Below are positions 43,961 through 53,660 of a DNA stretch of 64,000 nucleotides, piece by piece. The notes under the pieces were generated by a model. The model was not told the origin of the DNA and ran no database searches. It worked only from the letters and a program-made list of their open reading frames with translations. Position numbers and translations under genes: made by a program. Source of the DNA: Symbiodinium kawagutii (lineage: Eukaryota; Sar; Dinophyceae; Suessiales; Symbiodiniaceae). The DNA lies in contig VSDK01009759.1 in the NCBI GenBank assembly GCA_009767595.1, forward strand, positions 226,700-290,699, read 5' to 3'. Position 1 is the stretch's first letter. Each line of letters starts with the position of its first letter.

Positions 43961-46651
43961 ATGGCGAACCAGGTGAACTTGGAGCACTTGATTGGCTTGC
44001 TTAGCAACAGACAAGTAGCAGTCAGAAGGTGTGAATTTGATGGAGGCTGGCTTGATGGCAAGACATCCCAGTGCTCAAAAGGGCCTTGTGGAAATGTGAT
44101 GATCGAAGTCGAAGGCCATAATGGCGGGGGGGTTTGGAGTTTCCATGGGGCATGCCAATATCTGGGTAATGGTATGCGTCGAAGAGTTGTCGGAATATCC
44201 GACAATTATCATGCCCCAATGAAGTTTCTTATCAAAACAAGCGACGTACCTAATGATGGAGCCCAGGAAGCAGATTTTCGCTTTTTGGATGACAATCGTG
44301 ATCGGATGAAGCTTGCAAACCTCCCCAAAGCCTACTTTCACTTGCCCCAGTGTCGGTGCTCGCTAGCCAACCCTCAAAGGGCATGGCACATACTGGCAAC
44401 CGAGTGCATGGGAGAAGGACATGCCCAGAACCTTGAAGAATATATCAAAAGCATGAAAAGGAGCGGAAATTTCCGTGAGTGCAAACAGAGGACCTTGGAG
44501 TGCATGGAATGGATGGTCATGGCCCAAATGGAAGCGGTACAGCAGTCAGGAGGTGTTTTCTGGGACTTGCATTCCAAAAATGTTGTGGTGTGGAGAGCGC
44601 ACGGAAAGACAAAATACAGCATCGTTGATTCAACTGGAATAGTCGTTAGTCCAACCTGTGCCAATCAGAAGACGTACAAAATGACACAACATTTGAAATA
44701 TTTCGGATCAGATCCGTACTGGGAAGCCATCACCACAGGGAGCATCATGTCCCAATTTGACCTGGACCGTTATGCCGACCTTCAAGGCAATTGCAGTAAT
44801 GCTGCGACAAGGTGGATTCAATTCGGTCACAAGATGCCATCTGTTTTTGAAGGGCTTTTGAATTGCATCCAGAAAATGCGTGAGGCGATAAATAACATGC
44901 CCCTAGATCAGCCTCTTCGTCCATATGATCCATCAACGACCAAGACGCTGACTGCTCCTTCCTTCTTGAGACATCCAGCATCGCCTCAGCCAGCATTCCA
45001 CCAGCCGACATCGAAGGCCATAACGGCAAATCTACCACCACCAAAGCAGGTGTGCACAGTGTACTCACAACCGTCGCAACAAGCACAGCATCTACAACCG
45101 CCACAGCAACCACAACATCAGCAGCAAGCACAACTGCCGCAGCAACCACCATTGTGGGCACAATCACCAATCCCACCACAACAGGCACTGCCACCAAAGC
45201 AGCCATTTCAGCAGCTACCAGTACAACCAGCACAGCAAGCACAACCAGCATTGTGGGCAAAACCACTAATGCTGCCACAACCAGTACAACAGGTGCCATT
45301 TCAGCAGCCATTTCAGCAGCCATTTCAGCAGCCATTTCAGCAGCCACAACCAGGACAGCAAGGTCAACCATGGCAGCCACAAGTAGTACACCAGGCCGTA
45401 CCACCACAGCAGGCACAACCAGTGCAGAAAGCGCCACAACCAGTTCAGATGCAACAGCCATTACAGGAGCAGCCACAACCAGTTCAGCAGAAACAGCCGC
45501 AGCCACCTAGCCAGACACAAGTCCACCTGCCCCCCCAACAACCACCACAGCCCTCATCCAGCAACTCAGGGCCTGCACCGGATTGGGAAAGCAAGGGCCG
45601 ATGGCGGAAGAATGAAAAATCAAAGGCACTTCCTCAGCCTCCACCAATCTCCCCAGCCGAAACACATCCAGAACAGCCCTCCCCAAAAAACATACCTCCA
45701 GAACAGACTTCCCCAACAACTCCAGAACAGAATTCCCCAACAAACATAACTCCAGACCTCACTGATTGTCTGGAAGTTGAAATGCTAAGCCCAGATGACC
45801 GTCAAAGGAGATGGAACGAGATAGCCTCTCTGGAATGGCTTCCATGTGTTGCAGAAGAGAGGAAAACAATGCCGTGGTGGAATGATCCGAGTGCATCAAG
45901 ACCCCGGAAGAGCCAATCAGAGCGGCCGGGTCAGATCCCGGAGCCGGCATTTGTTGTAATTATGCTGTATTTGCATACGGTGTTTCAACTTTTGTGCACA
46001 CTGGCGCCACATAAAGAAATGATGGAGGTCTTCAGTACTTTCAGAAACAAAAAGTTCAAAACCGTCAAACATATGTTGCAGATGAAGGCTGATAGTGGAG
46101 ATTTGAATTTGCTGACTGATGATCAAATCTTCCAGGACGGAATCCCCAAGGAGAATTTCTCAGATATGTTCGAGATGTTTGCGAGAAAAGTTTGGACAAC
46201 GATCCATGATGAGTTTACAGAGTGCCTCTTTGGAATAGATCCAGCATCAAAAGAAATAAGGAAACACGTGGATGACAGGAAGAGTATCGCACATTCTTGG
46301 AGAAATGCTTGGTTTTGTGCCATCAAGAATGATCCCCGGGCTGGATCACGCTGGGTCCAGTTTCTGGAGCAAATCAAATTTTATGGGAAGCAAATTTTTA
46401 CACAAAAGATCACCTTGATGGGCCACTACATCGTCAGGGGTGGCAGCGCTGATGTTGAGACGCTGAAAACAGAAGACATCGTTCAGACCTCGTTGAGTGA
46501 AGACGACTGGTCAAACGAAAGGAAGTTTGGCCTTGACGACTGGGGCACGTATTTGCGCGAGGCCTGTGGGAAGGAGTTTCTTGAGGTTTACCTGCCAGAA
46601 CATAAGCACCAACATGCTTCCAAACGAAGGCCAAAATGGCAGAAGAAATGA
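43961..46651 (+). CDS. Kinase-like protein with Gln/Pro-rich linker and conserved C-domain
   Basis: I prefer ATG 43961 (ACACAATGGCG context), giving 896 residues; the frame extends upstream without ATG. Residues ~1-310 resemble a divergent protein-kinase-like fold: FWDLHSKNVVVW has Asp202 and Asn207 in a D-L-H-x-x-N catalytic-loop pattern, and YSIVDSTG has Asp223 where kinases have D-F-G. No clear Gly-rich loop is seen, so activity is doubtful. Residues ~318-600 are low-complexity Gln/Pro/Ala with FQQP tetrapeptides (45297-45345). Residues ~600-896 form a well-ordered domain of unknown function, shared with the ORF at 47737. Three elements of the GGCCATAATGGC family lie in the coding sequence (44114, 45016, 46629), the last 8 nt before the stop. 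Confidence 0.65.
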   Translation: MANQVNLEHLIGLLSNRQVAVRRCEFDGGWLDGKTSQCSKGPCGNVMIEVEGHNGGGVWSFHGACQYLGNGMRRRVVGISDNYHAPMKFLIKTSDVPNDGAQEADFRFLDDNRDRMKLANLPKAYFHLPQCRCSLANPQRAWHILATECMGEGHAQNLEEYIKSMKRSGNFRECKQRTLECMEWMVMAQMEAVQQSGGVFWDLHSKNVVVWRAHGKTKYSIVDSTGIVVSPTCANQKTYKMTQHLKYFGSDPYWEAITTGSIMSQFDLDRYADLQGNCSNAATRWIQFGHKMPSVFEGLLNCIQKMREAINNMPLDQPLRPYDPSTTKTLTAPSFLRHPASPQPAFHQPTSKAITANLPPPKQVCTVYSQPSQQAQHLQPPQQPQHQQQAQLPQQPPLWAQSPIPPQQALPPKQPFQQLPVQPAQQAQPALWAKPLMLPQPVQQVPFQQPFQQPFQQPFQQPQPGQQGQPWQPQVVHQAVPPQQAQPVQKAPQPVQMQQPLQEQPQPVQQKQPQPPSQTQVHLPPQQPPQPSSSNSGPAPDWESKGRWRKNEKSKALPQPPPISPAETHPEQPSPKNIPPEQTSPTTPEQNSPTNITPDLTDCLEVEMLSPDDRQRRWNEIASLEWLPCVAEERKTMPWWNDPSASRPRKSQSERPGQIPEPAFVVIMLYLHTVFQLLCTLAPHKEMMEVFSTFRNKKFKTVKHMLQMKADSGDLNLLTDDQIFQDGIPKENFSDMFEMFARKVWTTIHDEFTECLFGIDPASKEIRKHVDDRKSIAHSWRNAWFCAIKNDPRAGSRWVQFLEQIKFYGKQIFTQKITLMGHYIVRGGSADVETLKTEDIVQTSLSEDDWSNERKFGLDDWGTYLREACGKEFLEVYLPEHKHQHASKRRPKWQKK
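45052..45545. repeat. CAGCAACCA/CCACAA-rich coding repeat
   Basis: Low-complexity DNA encoding the Gln/Pro-rich linker. Four 12-bp units (CATTTCAGCAGC) run in tandem at about 45295-45345. Other frames give Thr/Ala- or Val-rich artefact ORFs on both strands. Confidence 0.85.
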
Positions 46652-47137
46652 TTGCCCAGAGACAGTGAAACATACCACTCATCGCTCTGTTGAGGAAAAA
46701 AGGCCTTGATTGATTAATATATTGCTGTGTCTTTGCTGCTTGGAAAACTGAAGACAGGACCAATGTAATTTCAATATCATTGAATGTGTGTTACTTTCAT
46801 CAGGAGTTCTGTGTCAAAAGCTTTGCGCATTTGTGGGCTTTAATCAGTGCAGAGATTGATGCACTCTCAGCCGAGGTTCTGCGTGCATCAATGAAATCTT
46901 GTCTCAGACTGAGAAACATTGATTGCTATGTGTGCACACTTTGGGTGACTGACCATACGAAATATGAATTGCTCTCCATATCATATGGGGATTCATTTGG
47001 TGTGCATGTGTGTGTGCTGAATCAGAAACTTGAATGGCATGTAATGGGTTACAAGAGAATGGTGAGGGGTTTTGATTATTCCTTTTATAAATGCCCGAGA
47101 TTTGAACCTGGATGATGGTGTTGAGTGGAATCTAGCA
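45633..47137. repeat. Segmental duplication, copy 1
   Basis: It starts at CTCAGCCTCCACC inside the kinase-like gene and runs past its stop to TCTAGCA. It is repeated at 47822-49348 (offset 2189 at the start and 2211 at the end). The identity is high through coding and 3' flank, so the duplication is fairly recent. Confidence 0.9.
46780..47115 (+). CDS. ORF in duplicated 3' flank, copy 1 (doubtful)
   Basis: An open frame of ~111 codons encodes HQEFCVKSFAHLWALISAEI and then VCTLWVTDHTKYELLSISYG. The other copy (48991-49326) keeps the frame with one amino-acid change (FAHL to FARL). There is no ATG near the front; the first Met is residue 38. It may be a 3' UTR that happens to be open, an exon, or a short gene with a non-ATG start. 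No family recognised. Confidence 0.3.
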   Translation: MNVCYFHQEFCVKSFAHLWALISAEIDALSAEVLRASMKSCLRLRNIDCYVCTLWVTDHTKYELLSISYGDSFGVHVCVLNQKLEWHVMGYKRMVRGFDYSFYKCPRFEPG

Positions 47138-47736
47138 TAAGTATGCTTTGCAACTTATGTATATATATATATACACACTTGTCCTTTATACTTCTATAAC
47201 CATATTAGCTCTATTGAATATTCAACTTGTTTGATGGTTAATGGTTGGTGAATAGTATATATATATATAACCACTAGCAATCATTTGTTGCTGCGCTATA
47301 TGATTATATAACCACTGTTCATTTATGGTTATATATGGTTATAAGGAAACATATGGACCATTTATAACCATATCAATTTTTCCACAGTTCTTCGTTGCTG
47401 CGCTGCGAAAAAGGATCCGCACCATTCCGACGCGGCTCGCAGCTTGCTGGCAGAGCACCAGGCGGAGGCGGTTCCGTGGTGATGCGGAAGGAACCGTAAG
47501 CGATGTGTGGTTCGCCTTTGGTGGTTTCTCAAGCCATAGGGGTACCCTAAAAATGATCGGTTTATTACCATGAATGACTGCGAATGGATGACATTACCAT
47601 GAATGACTGTTAATGGATGATTTGGGGGTAACCTCTATTTTTAGAATCACCCACTTATCTGCGACAAACCATAGGCTAATAGCAGTTGATCTGCGAACCA
47701 GCTAAGCATATTGGATGGCTAATAGCTGGTCAACTG
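47138..47736. other. Island of left-compartment-type DNA between the duplicates
   Basis: Contains TA runs, TATGGTTATA repeats, a GC-rich patch (47390-47520) and a MITE copy (47516-47655). This sequence is absent between copy 1 and its own upstream, so it was inserted, or copy 2 was inserted into it. Confidence 0.6.
47516..47655. mobile_element. MITE-like element, copy 8
   Basis: Left end TTTGGTGGTTTCTCAAGCCAT with GGGGTACCC; right end GGGGGTAACC and TTTTTAGAATCACCC, more diverged. The interior has a 34-bp tandem duplication (ATTACCATGAATGACTG.. twice). It is the only copy found in the right compartment. Confidence 0.7.
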
Positions 47737-48861
47737 ATGGCTCTCCGCAACGAGGCGGAGGATGCCGATGGCAAAGGCGGACGTGACACTGCGCCGGAGC
47801 CGCTGCCCCCAGTGACAGTGGCTCAGCCTCCACCAATCTCCCCAGCTGAAACACCTCCAGAGCAGCCCTCCCCAAAAAACATACCTCCAGAACAGACTTC
47901 CCCAGCAACTCCAGAAGAGCATTCCCCAACAAACATAACTCCAGACCTCATTGATGGTCTGGAAGTTGAAATGCTAAGCCCAGAAGACCGTCAAAGGAGA
48001 TGGACCGAGATAGCCTCTCTGGAATGGCTTCCATGTGTTGAAGCAGAGAGGCAGAGAATGCCGTGGTCGAATTCACCACCCGCATCAAGACCCCGGAAGA
48101 GCCAATCAGAGCGGCCGGGTCAGCTCCCGGAGCCAGCATTCGTTGTAATAATGTTGTATTTACATACGGTGTTTCAACTTTTGTGCACACTGGCACCATA
48201 TACAGAAATGATGGAGGTGGCAAGCTTCAGTACTTTCAGAAACAAGAGGTTCAAAACCATCAAAGAGATGTTGCAGAAGAAGGTTGACAGTGGAGATTTG
48301 CATTTGCTGAATGATGATCAAATCTTCCAGGACGGAATACCCAGAGAGAATCTGCCAGACATGGTGGAAATGTTTGCGAGAAAAGTTTGGGCAACGATCC
48401 ATGATGAGTTTGCAGAGTGCCTCTTTGGAATAGATCCAGAATTGAATCAAGTAAGGAAAAACCTGAATGACAAGAATAGTATCGTACATTCTTGGAGAAA
48501 TGTTTGGTATTTTGCCATCAAGAGTGATTCCAGGGCTGGACAACACTGGGAACAGTTTCTGGAGCAGATTAGATTTTATGGGCATCAAATTTTCACACGA
48601 AAGATCACCTTGATGGGCTCCTACATCATGAGAGGTGGCAACTCTGATATCAAGGTGCTGAAAAAAGAAGACATTGTTCAGACCTCGTTGGATGAAGATG
48701 ACTGGTCAAGCCACACCAAGTTTGGCCTTGACGACTGGGGACAGTACTTGCGCGACGCCTGTGGGCCGAATTTGCCTCAGTATCTTCAAAGTGAACGTAA
48801 GTACCAAGATCGTAAGTACCAAGATCGTTCCAAACAAGGCCATAATGGCAGAAGAGTTTGA
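47737..48861 (+). CDS. Truncated duplicate of the C-terminal domain with a new N-terminus
   Basis: From ATG 47737 (374 residues), the first ~28 codons (MALRNEAEDADGKGG...) have no counterpart in the parent gene and lie in the inserted island. From 47822 it matches the parent from the last part of its Pro-rich linker to the end (start of homology QPPPISPAETPPEQ). The kinase-like and Gln-rich regions are missing. The frame is intact with mostly conservative changes (for example PHKEMMEV to PYTEMMEV, plus a two-codon insertion), which suggests that it was under selection after duplication. A GGCCATAATGGC element at 48838 lies 9 nt before the stop, matching the parent position. A 15-bp duplication (GTAAGTACCAAGATC) near the end lengthens the tail. 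Confidence 0.6.
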   Translation: MALRNEAEDADGKGGRDTAPEPLPPVTVAQPPPISPAETPPEQPSPKNIPPEQTSPATPEEHSPTNITPDLIDGLEVEMLSPEDRQRRWTEIASLEWLPCVEAERQRMPWSNSPPASRPRKSQSERPGQLPEPAFVVIMLYLHTVFQLLCTLAPYTEMMEVASFSTFRNKRFKTIKEMLQKKVDSGDLHLLNDDQIFQDGIPRENLPDMVEMFARKVWATIHDEFAECLFGIDPELNQVRKNLNDKNSIVHSWRNVWYFAIKSDSRAGQHWEQFLEQIRFYGHQIFTRKITLMGSYIMRGGNSDIKVLKKEDIVQTSLDEDDWSSHTKFGLDDWGQYLRDACGPNLPQYLQSERKYQDRKYQDRSKQGHNGRRV

Positions 48862-49348
48862 TTGCCCTGGGACAGTGAAACATACCACTCATCGCTCTGT
48901 TGAGGAAAAAAGGCCTTGATTAATTAATATATTGCTGTGTCTTTGCTGCTTGGAAAACTGAACAGAGGACCAATGCAAATTTGAATATCATTGAATGTGT
49001 GTTACTTTCATCAGGAGTTCTGTGTCAAAAGCTTTGCGCGTTTGTGGGCTTTAATCAGTGCAGAGATTGATGCACTCTCGGCCGAGGTTCTGCGTGCATC
49101 AATGAAATCTTGTCTCAGACTGAGAAACATTGATTGCTATGTGTGCACACTTTGGGTGACTGACCATACGAAATATGAATTGCTCTCCATATCATATGGG
49201 GATTCATTTGGTGTGCATGTGTGTGTGCTGAATCAGAAACTTGAATGGCATGTAATGGGTTACAAGAGAATGGTGAGGGGTTTTGATTATTCCTTTTATA
49301 AATGCCCGAGATTTGAACCTGGATGATGGTGTTGAGTGGAATCTAGCA
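47822..49348. repeat. Segmental duplication, copy 2
   Basis: Counterpart of 45633-47137. The left breakpoint is at CTCAGCCTCCACC, the right at TCTAGCA. The two copies are direct repeats. Confidence 0.9.
48991..49326 (+). CDS. ORF in duplicated 3' flank, copy 2 (doubtful)
   Basis: Same frame as 46780-47115, with one residue changed. No ATG start until codon 38. Listed because the frame is maintained in both copies; the evidence for translation is weak. Confidence 0.3.
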   Translation: MNVCYFHQEFCVKSFARLWALISAEIDALSAEVLRASMKSCLRLRNIDCYVCTLWVTDHTKYELLSISYGDSFGVHVCVLNQKLEWHVMGYKRMVRGFDYSFYKCPRFEPG

Positions 49349-49611
49349 AATGCTTAGAACATGTGATGGTAACTGGTATACTCATGAATTAACGAGTCAT
49401 ATGCATCCACTGTAATTAAGATGAATATGGACATGTGGACGTGAATTGACAGGCATACTGTTGGCCTAGTCACAACGATGTACCAGCAATGATTCATCAT
49501 GCCTATGGGTTCTTTCAAAAGGGCCTTTGACATGAAACAGTCCGAGCAAATCTACTTATTTATGTCCAAATATTTATGTTCAAATTCAATCTTAAATTCT
49601 CCCTAGCAATC

Positions 49612-49668
49612 CCGGCAATCCTACCCCGGCAATCCCGGCAATCCTACCCCGGCAATCCCGGCAATCTT
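49612..49668. repeat. CGGCAATCC 9-bp minisatellite, first array
   Basis: About six CGGCAATCC units, with CTACCC insertions every second unit. Confidence 0.9.
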
Positions 49669-50480
49669 GGATGCTTCAAACAGTTCAAATCATTGAAGGC
49701 CGCGGTTTGCAGATTTTGTTGGTTTAGAACTTGGATTCAAAGGAAAAAAAATATTGGAAACTTGGATTGAAAGATGTCATTGCTTTCAAAACTGGGTTTC
49801 GAAGATTTAAATTGGCAATCATGAAAGCGGTTTCCCGAGATTAGATAGCTTTACAAATGGAATTGGATTCCACGACAGAAAGTGCTTTGAGAAATATGAT
49901 ATAACTGGGCTTGGGAGACTAAAAGTGCTTCAATAGATTTAATTCACAGATTGAAATTCGTTCAAATCATTCCAGCAACTGTTTTTGAAGATTGTTTTTT
50001 TCCAAGAATAATTTGATTTGCAATGTTCAGGGCGGTGCCTGGACCAAACAGTCAGTCCTCCTTACTTCATAGACAGCAGCAACAATGTACATTTGATACC
50101 AAACAGTCAGTCCTCCTTACATACTGTTGAAACAAAAATCATGCGAGAAAATCAAGAAATCAAAAAAATGGCAAAAGAAAAGAAACACAGGCAACAAGGG
50201 CATATCTTTTGTGATTGACTCGAGAAAATTCGAGAAATGTCAGTGTTATTAATGGAATATAAATTGTTGCACTAGGACTGACTGGTGCCTCCGGCATTGA
50301 AAGTGTAATTGAAGGCTTGAATTACTCCCGCATTTCCCCCGACAAGGGAATGAATGAATAATAAACATTGTAATGATACTAGAAAAAATTCCAAGGGTTC
50401 CCTCGAGATGCCTTAGGATTTCATTTGCTTTTCTGTGCTCCCTTTCATACACAAACCAAACTTGGAGCAATTATATTTGG

Positions 50481-50620
50481 CAATCCCGGCAATCCTACCC
50501 CGGCAATCCCGGCAATCCCGGCAATCCCGGCAATCCCGGCAATCCCGGCAATCCCGGCAATCCTACCCCGCAATCCTATGCCGGCAATCCCGGCAATCTT
50601 ACCCGGCAATCTCAGCAATT
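50481..50620. repeat. CGGCAATCC 9-bp minisatellite, second array
   Basis: About twelve units of the same 9-mer as at 49.6 kb, with the same CTACCC-type interruptions, so the two arrays are related by duplication or local expansion. Confidence 0.9.
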
Positions 50621-51657
50621 CGCTTCAATTCCCAAGCAATTCTGGCGGCAATTCCCCACAGGCACTGTGAAGAAATATTCTGCCAAGAATGACCTAGCCC
50701 TTCGGCAAGGCATTTGCCTTTGCCAATCCACATTCTGTGGTTTTGTTTAATGTCCCCTCTTCAGAAGTGATTTGTTTTTGATTAAATCTGTGAGACCTAG
50801 TTTTGTAAGAATTCGTTGGCTGTCACATGAGTTTGGTTGGGTCTTAGGTTCCCAACAGTATGTCCAAAAGTTTTGTTTTTAAAAGCAATCGATTTACTTC
50901 AAGACTGATTTGACAAGAAATGTTCATTGAAATTTATAAACGCTTTCACTTGTTCAGTGTAACATGTTTCAGGGATGAACAAATGAACGAGGGCTTACTC
51001 TTACATGCTTTGCAATTTATCACATGTTGGAAAATAAGTAAGTAAATAAGGATGGTTTGGCTGAAAACGGAATGTGTCTCATCATATCAAATTACCTGTG
51101 TTGATTAGCTAAAAAACGTTTCATGTTTTGATTTGACTTAGTGTTTTGGTGTGGCTCAATTGTTTGAGTTACTGTCACTCTGCTTCACCAAGGTGCCATT
51201 GAATCGAGCAGTAGCTAGTTCAGTTTGGAGCTTATTTGACATTGACAGTTGGCTTGAAAGCTTATCAAAAATTCTCAAAAATAATGAATCAGATCAAGCG
51301 CATAGAAACAGTTACTTGTCAGTCTGTTGATAGTAAAGTGAGTTTTCAATTGTTAGTGAGTTTCATTTCAAATGACTGTCGCTGTTGACATCATTGGTTT
51401 GTGTGATTGACAAATGCCCAGGTCATATCTTGCCATTTGCAGATGTGCTGTTATGGTCTGGCCTGCGTGTATTTGAAACATGATGTGTTACTTTCACTTG
51501 ATTCTTATTAACAGTGTGTGTGTGCAGAAACATGTAACTAATCTGAGAATGCACTTGACAAAGTGTCCAGAGCACACACTGTTTGGCCTTGGCTCTCAGC
51601 GCAAAATCCTTGGATCTCATCGCCTGCTGTGTTGATTCACCACAGCATTTGCAGGAA

Positions 51658-52257
51658 ATGGCCCGATGTGTTGATTCACCTCGACAAGCATGCCATAATG
51701 GCGATGATTTGAACACAATGTTTGCATCCTTTTTGGCGATGTTGCCAGATGAGCTTGTCCAATGCGTCAACGATGATATGGAAAGATGGTCAGCTTCATT
51801 GGGAATTTCTCGTCAAGAACTGCTTGAATCCAGCTTCCCTGTGGCTGAGTCTGACAAACTTATCAGAAAGGAAGCAGGGGGCTTCTGCGTTGCCATTCCT
51901 GTGGTTGAAAGCCATCCTTTGCTAGAGCTTGTGAGGAAAGACTTGGTCAAAAGTTGGGTTGGAACAGGACTCCCCCTTGCCAGGGTGTTGGCCGACAACA
52001 TGGGTTTGGGAAAACAAGCTATCTGTAAACAAGTGAATCAGCATGTCTCAAACATGCGAGCTGCTCCCAAGATTTGTATGCTTGGACGAGAGTTTTACAA
52101 AGTTTATATTGCAGTCGACAAGCGCTTTATGCGCGATTTTGACGGACCATTTCACACCGAGAAGACTGAAGATGGAACTGACATCATTAGATTCAGGCTA
52201 GATGGTCTTTTGCTGATCAAAGTATTTGAGACTGACGCTGACACAAGAAGGCCATAA
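51658..52257 (+). CDS. Hypothetical protein, 199 aa
   Basis: I chose ATG 51658; an ATG at 51718 (MFASFLAMLPDELVQCVN) is equally plausible. The protein is well ordered, with helices and the segment KICMLGREFYKVYIAVDKRF followed by IIRFRLDGLLLIKVFET. No domain recognised. A TGCCATAATGGC element (51691) lies in or just before the start, depending on the start chosen, and the TAA stop is inside another element (GGCCATAATGGC, 52250-52261). The coding unit is thus bracketed by elements. The front shows a short duplication (GTGTTGATTCACC twice). Confidence 0.5.
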   Translation: MARCVDSPRQACHNGDDLNTMFASFLAMLPDELVQCVNDDMERWSASLGISRQELLESSFPVAESDKLIRKEAGGFCVAIPVVESHPLLELVRKDLVKSWVGTGLPLARVLADNMGLGKQAICKQVNQHVSNMRAAPKICMLGREFYKVYIAVDKRFMRDFDGPFHTEKTEDGTDIIRFRLDGLLLIKVFETDADTRRP

Positions 52258-52481
52258 TGGCAGACCAGTTGCACAGGACAGTCTCTCCGCGAAAAAAGGT
52301 GAAGCGTTGATATGTGTGTAGCTTGGGGTGTTTTTAAGTTGCACTGAGATTGTGGCCCTTGGTCCGTGTATATAGACATGCAAATCACTCACTTTGTTTG
52401 TCAAATTCATCATCACAATGTTGGCAATGCTGTGGCTGGTTTGGTCATACACATGAGTTCTGAATTCCACTGCAATCATTT

Positions 52482-53090
52482 ATGGGTTCAAAGGTAGGCT
52501 CAACAAAACATTTGCGCTTGTTGGCAAAAAGTTTGCCTGTGGACATGGCGGTTGCACTGGGGCATCCGCTGACAGAAAACACAGTGCCAGCAGGCACAAG
52601 GAGCATGCCGACGATGACGGGCACAGTGACACAGCAACAGGTCATGGGGATGGCACGGAACAACCTGTCGCAGGTCATAATGACACCTGCAACCAACACG
52701 GCAGGTGAGCCTGTGACGCCTTCACTTCCGAACCCAGTTGTTCCAGGAATGCAGGTCACACCAAGTGTCCAAGGCAGCCATTCGCAGGTCATAATGACAG
52801 ATCGGCATGCAAGGGCAAGTGCCTCAAGCTCCACAGTTACGGCTGAGGAAATAGAAGAGTTGTTTGGGCCGTCAGACAATGAAGGCCACCGCAGCCGGCG
52901 GTCCCGCAGTCAAAGGGCCCAGAATCGAAAAGACAAGAAGATCTCTCGACGACGTGCCAAGCGTCAGAGGTCACCCAGCAGCGAGAGCACCTCACCAGCG
53001 CCAGATTTGTCAGGAAGGTCGAGACGGACACGATTGGCCGACAAATTTGTTATGTTCGCCAACTTGGCAAAGTTTCTTGGCAAATATTAG
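52482..53090 (+). CDS. Hypothetical basic protein with Arg/Ser-rich region, 202 aa
   Basis: ATG 52482. The first ~120 residues are Thr/Pro/Val-rich and probably disordered. An acidic patch (EEIEELFGPSDNE) precedes a strongly basic Arg/Ser/Lys stretch (residues ~137-170) that looks like a nuclear localisation or RNA-binding tail, then a short hydrophobic end. No domain recognised; a nuclear or RNA-associated protein is a guess from composition. Two GGTCATAATGAC elements (52673 and 52787) are in frame, both read as QVIMT, i.e. 38 codons apart. Confidence 0.45.
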   Translation: MGSKVGSTKHLRLLAKSLPVDMAVALGHPLTENTVPAGTRSMPTMTGTVTQQQVMGMARNNLSQVIMTPATNTAGEPVTPSLPNPVVPGMQVTPSVQGSHSQVIMTDRHARASASSSTVTAEEIEELFGPSDNEGHRSRRSRSQRAQNRKDKKISRRRAKRQRSPSSESTSPAPDLSGRSRRTRLADKFVMFANLAKFLGKY

Positions 53091-53660
53091 CCATTCATTG
53101 TAAGTTGTTTCGTTTTGGGCAGCAGCATGTGCTGTAATTATGTTGGATCCTGTTTTGAAAAGCTAGATAATATAGGACTGCGGGTTGTTTCTTTTATTTG
53201 TGCCCAAGCAGTACTCAAAGCACAGAACACAAAACATGGAACCCAAACATGCCCTTGTGCATTCATGAAAATATCCTTGACAAACATGAAGCAGGTTTAA
53301 CAATGTGAGAACACATGGGATATTCAAACAAGTGTTCAAAGAGCCGTGCAATAGACAAGTTGCAGTATTATGGGCTTTGTTTGGTGGTCTTTCTAAGTTT
53401 GTTTGGTTCCATGGTCTATCATTTGGACTGCTGGTTTTTGGAATGAGCGCACTCACTCATTGGCCAGGTAAAACATTGTGCCCATTTATTTTAAGTACAT
53501 TTACAATTGGGCATTTTAAAACGTCAAATAATCAACTAGTGTTCATCAAATGTAATGGACTCATAGCTGTTTTGCCAATCACAACAAATGATTCTTGTGA
53601 TAATCGCTCTTGACGTTGCTTTTGCCTTGTGAGGCTTTCCTTTCTTCGGTGCTAACACGA
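53091..53660. other. No gene seen between two ORFs
   Basis: AT-rich spacer with short unassigned frames. No copy of the 12-mer element was seen here. Confidence 0.5.

Larger units (their letters stand above)
49349..51657. other. No gene seen; two CGGCAATCC arrays
   Basis: Ordinary AT-rich DNA with two 9-bp minisatellites (49612-49668, 50481-50620). A repeated CAGTCAGTCCTCCTTAC pair lies at 50051 and 50107. No ORF beyond those produced by the repeats. Confidence 0.6.

Noticed and set aside
44745..45510. A 253-codon minus-strand ORF and a + strand Thr/Ala ORF in another frame.
   Set aside because: They mirror the Gln/Pro-rich coding repeat of the kinase-like gene; the composition is trivial Val/Ala or Thr/Ala.
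47090..47120. On the minus strand GGTTCAAATC followed by TCGGGC looks like a tRNA T-loop/B box (also in the second copy at ~49305).
   Set aside because: No matching A box, anticodon stem or acceptor stem could be arranged around it; a lone B-box-like word is not a tRNA.
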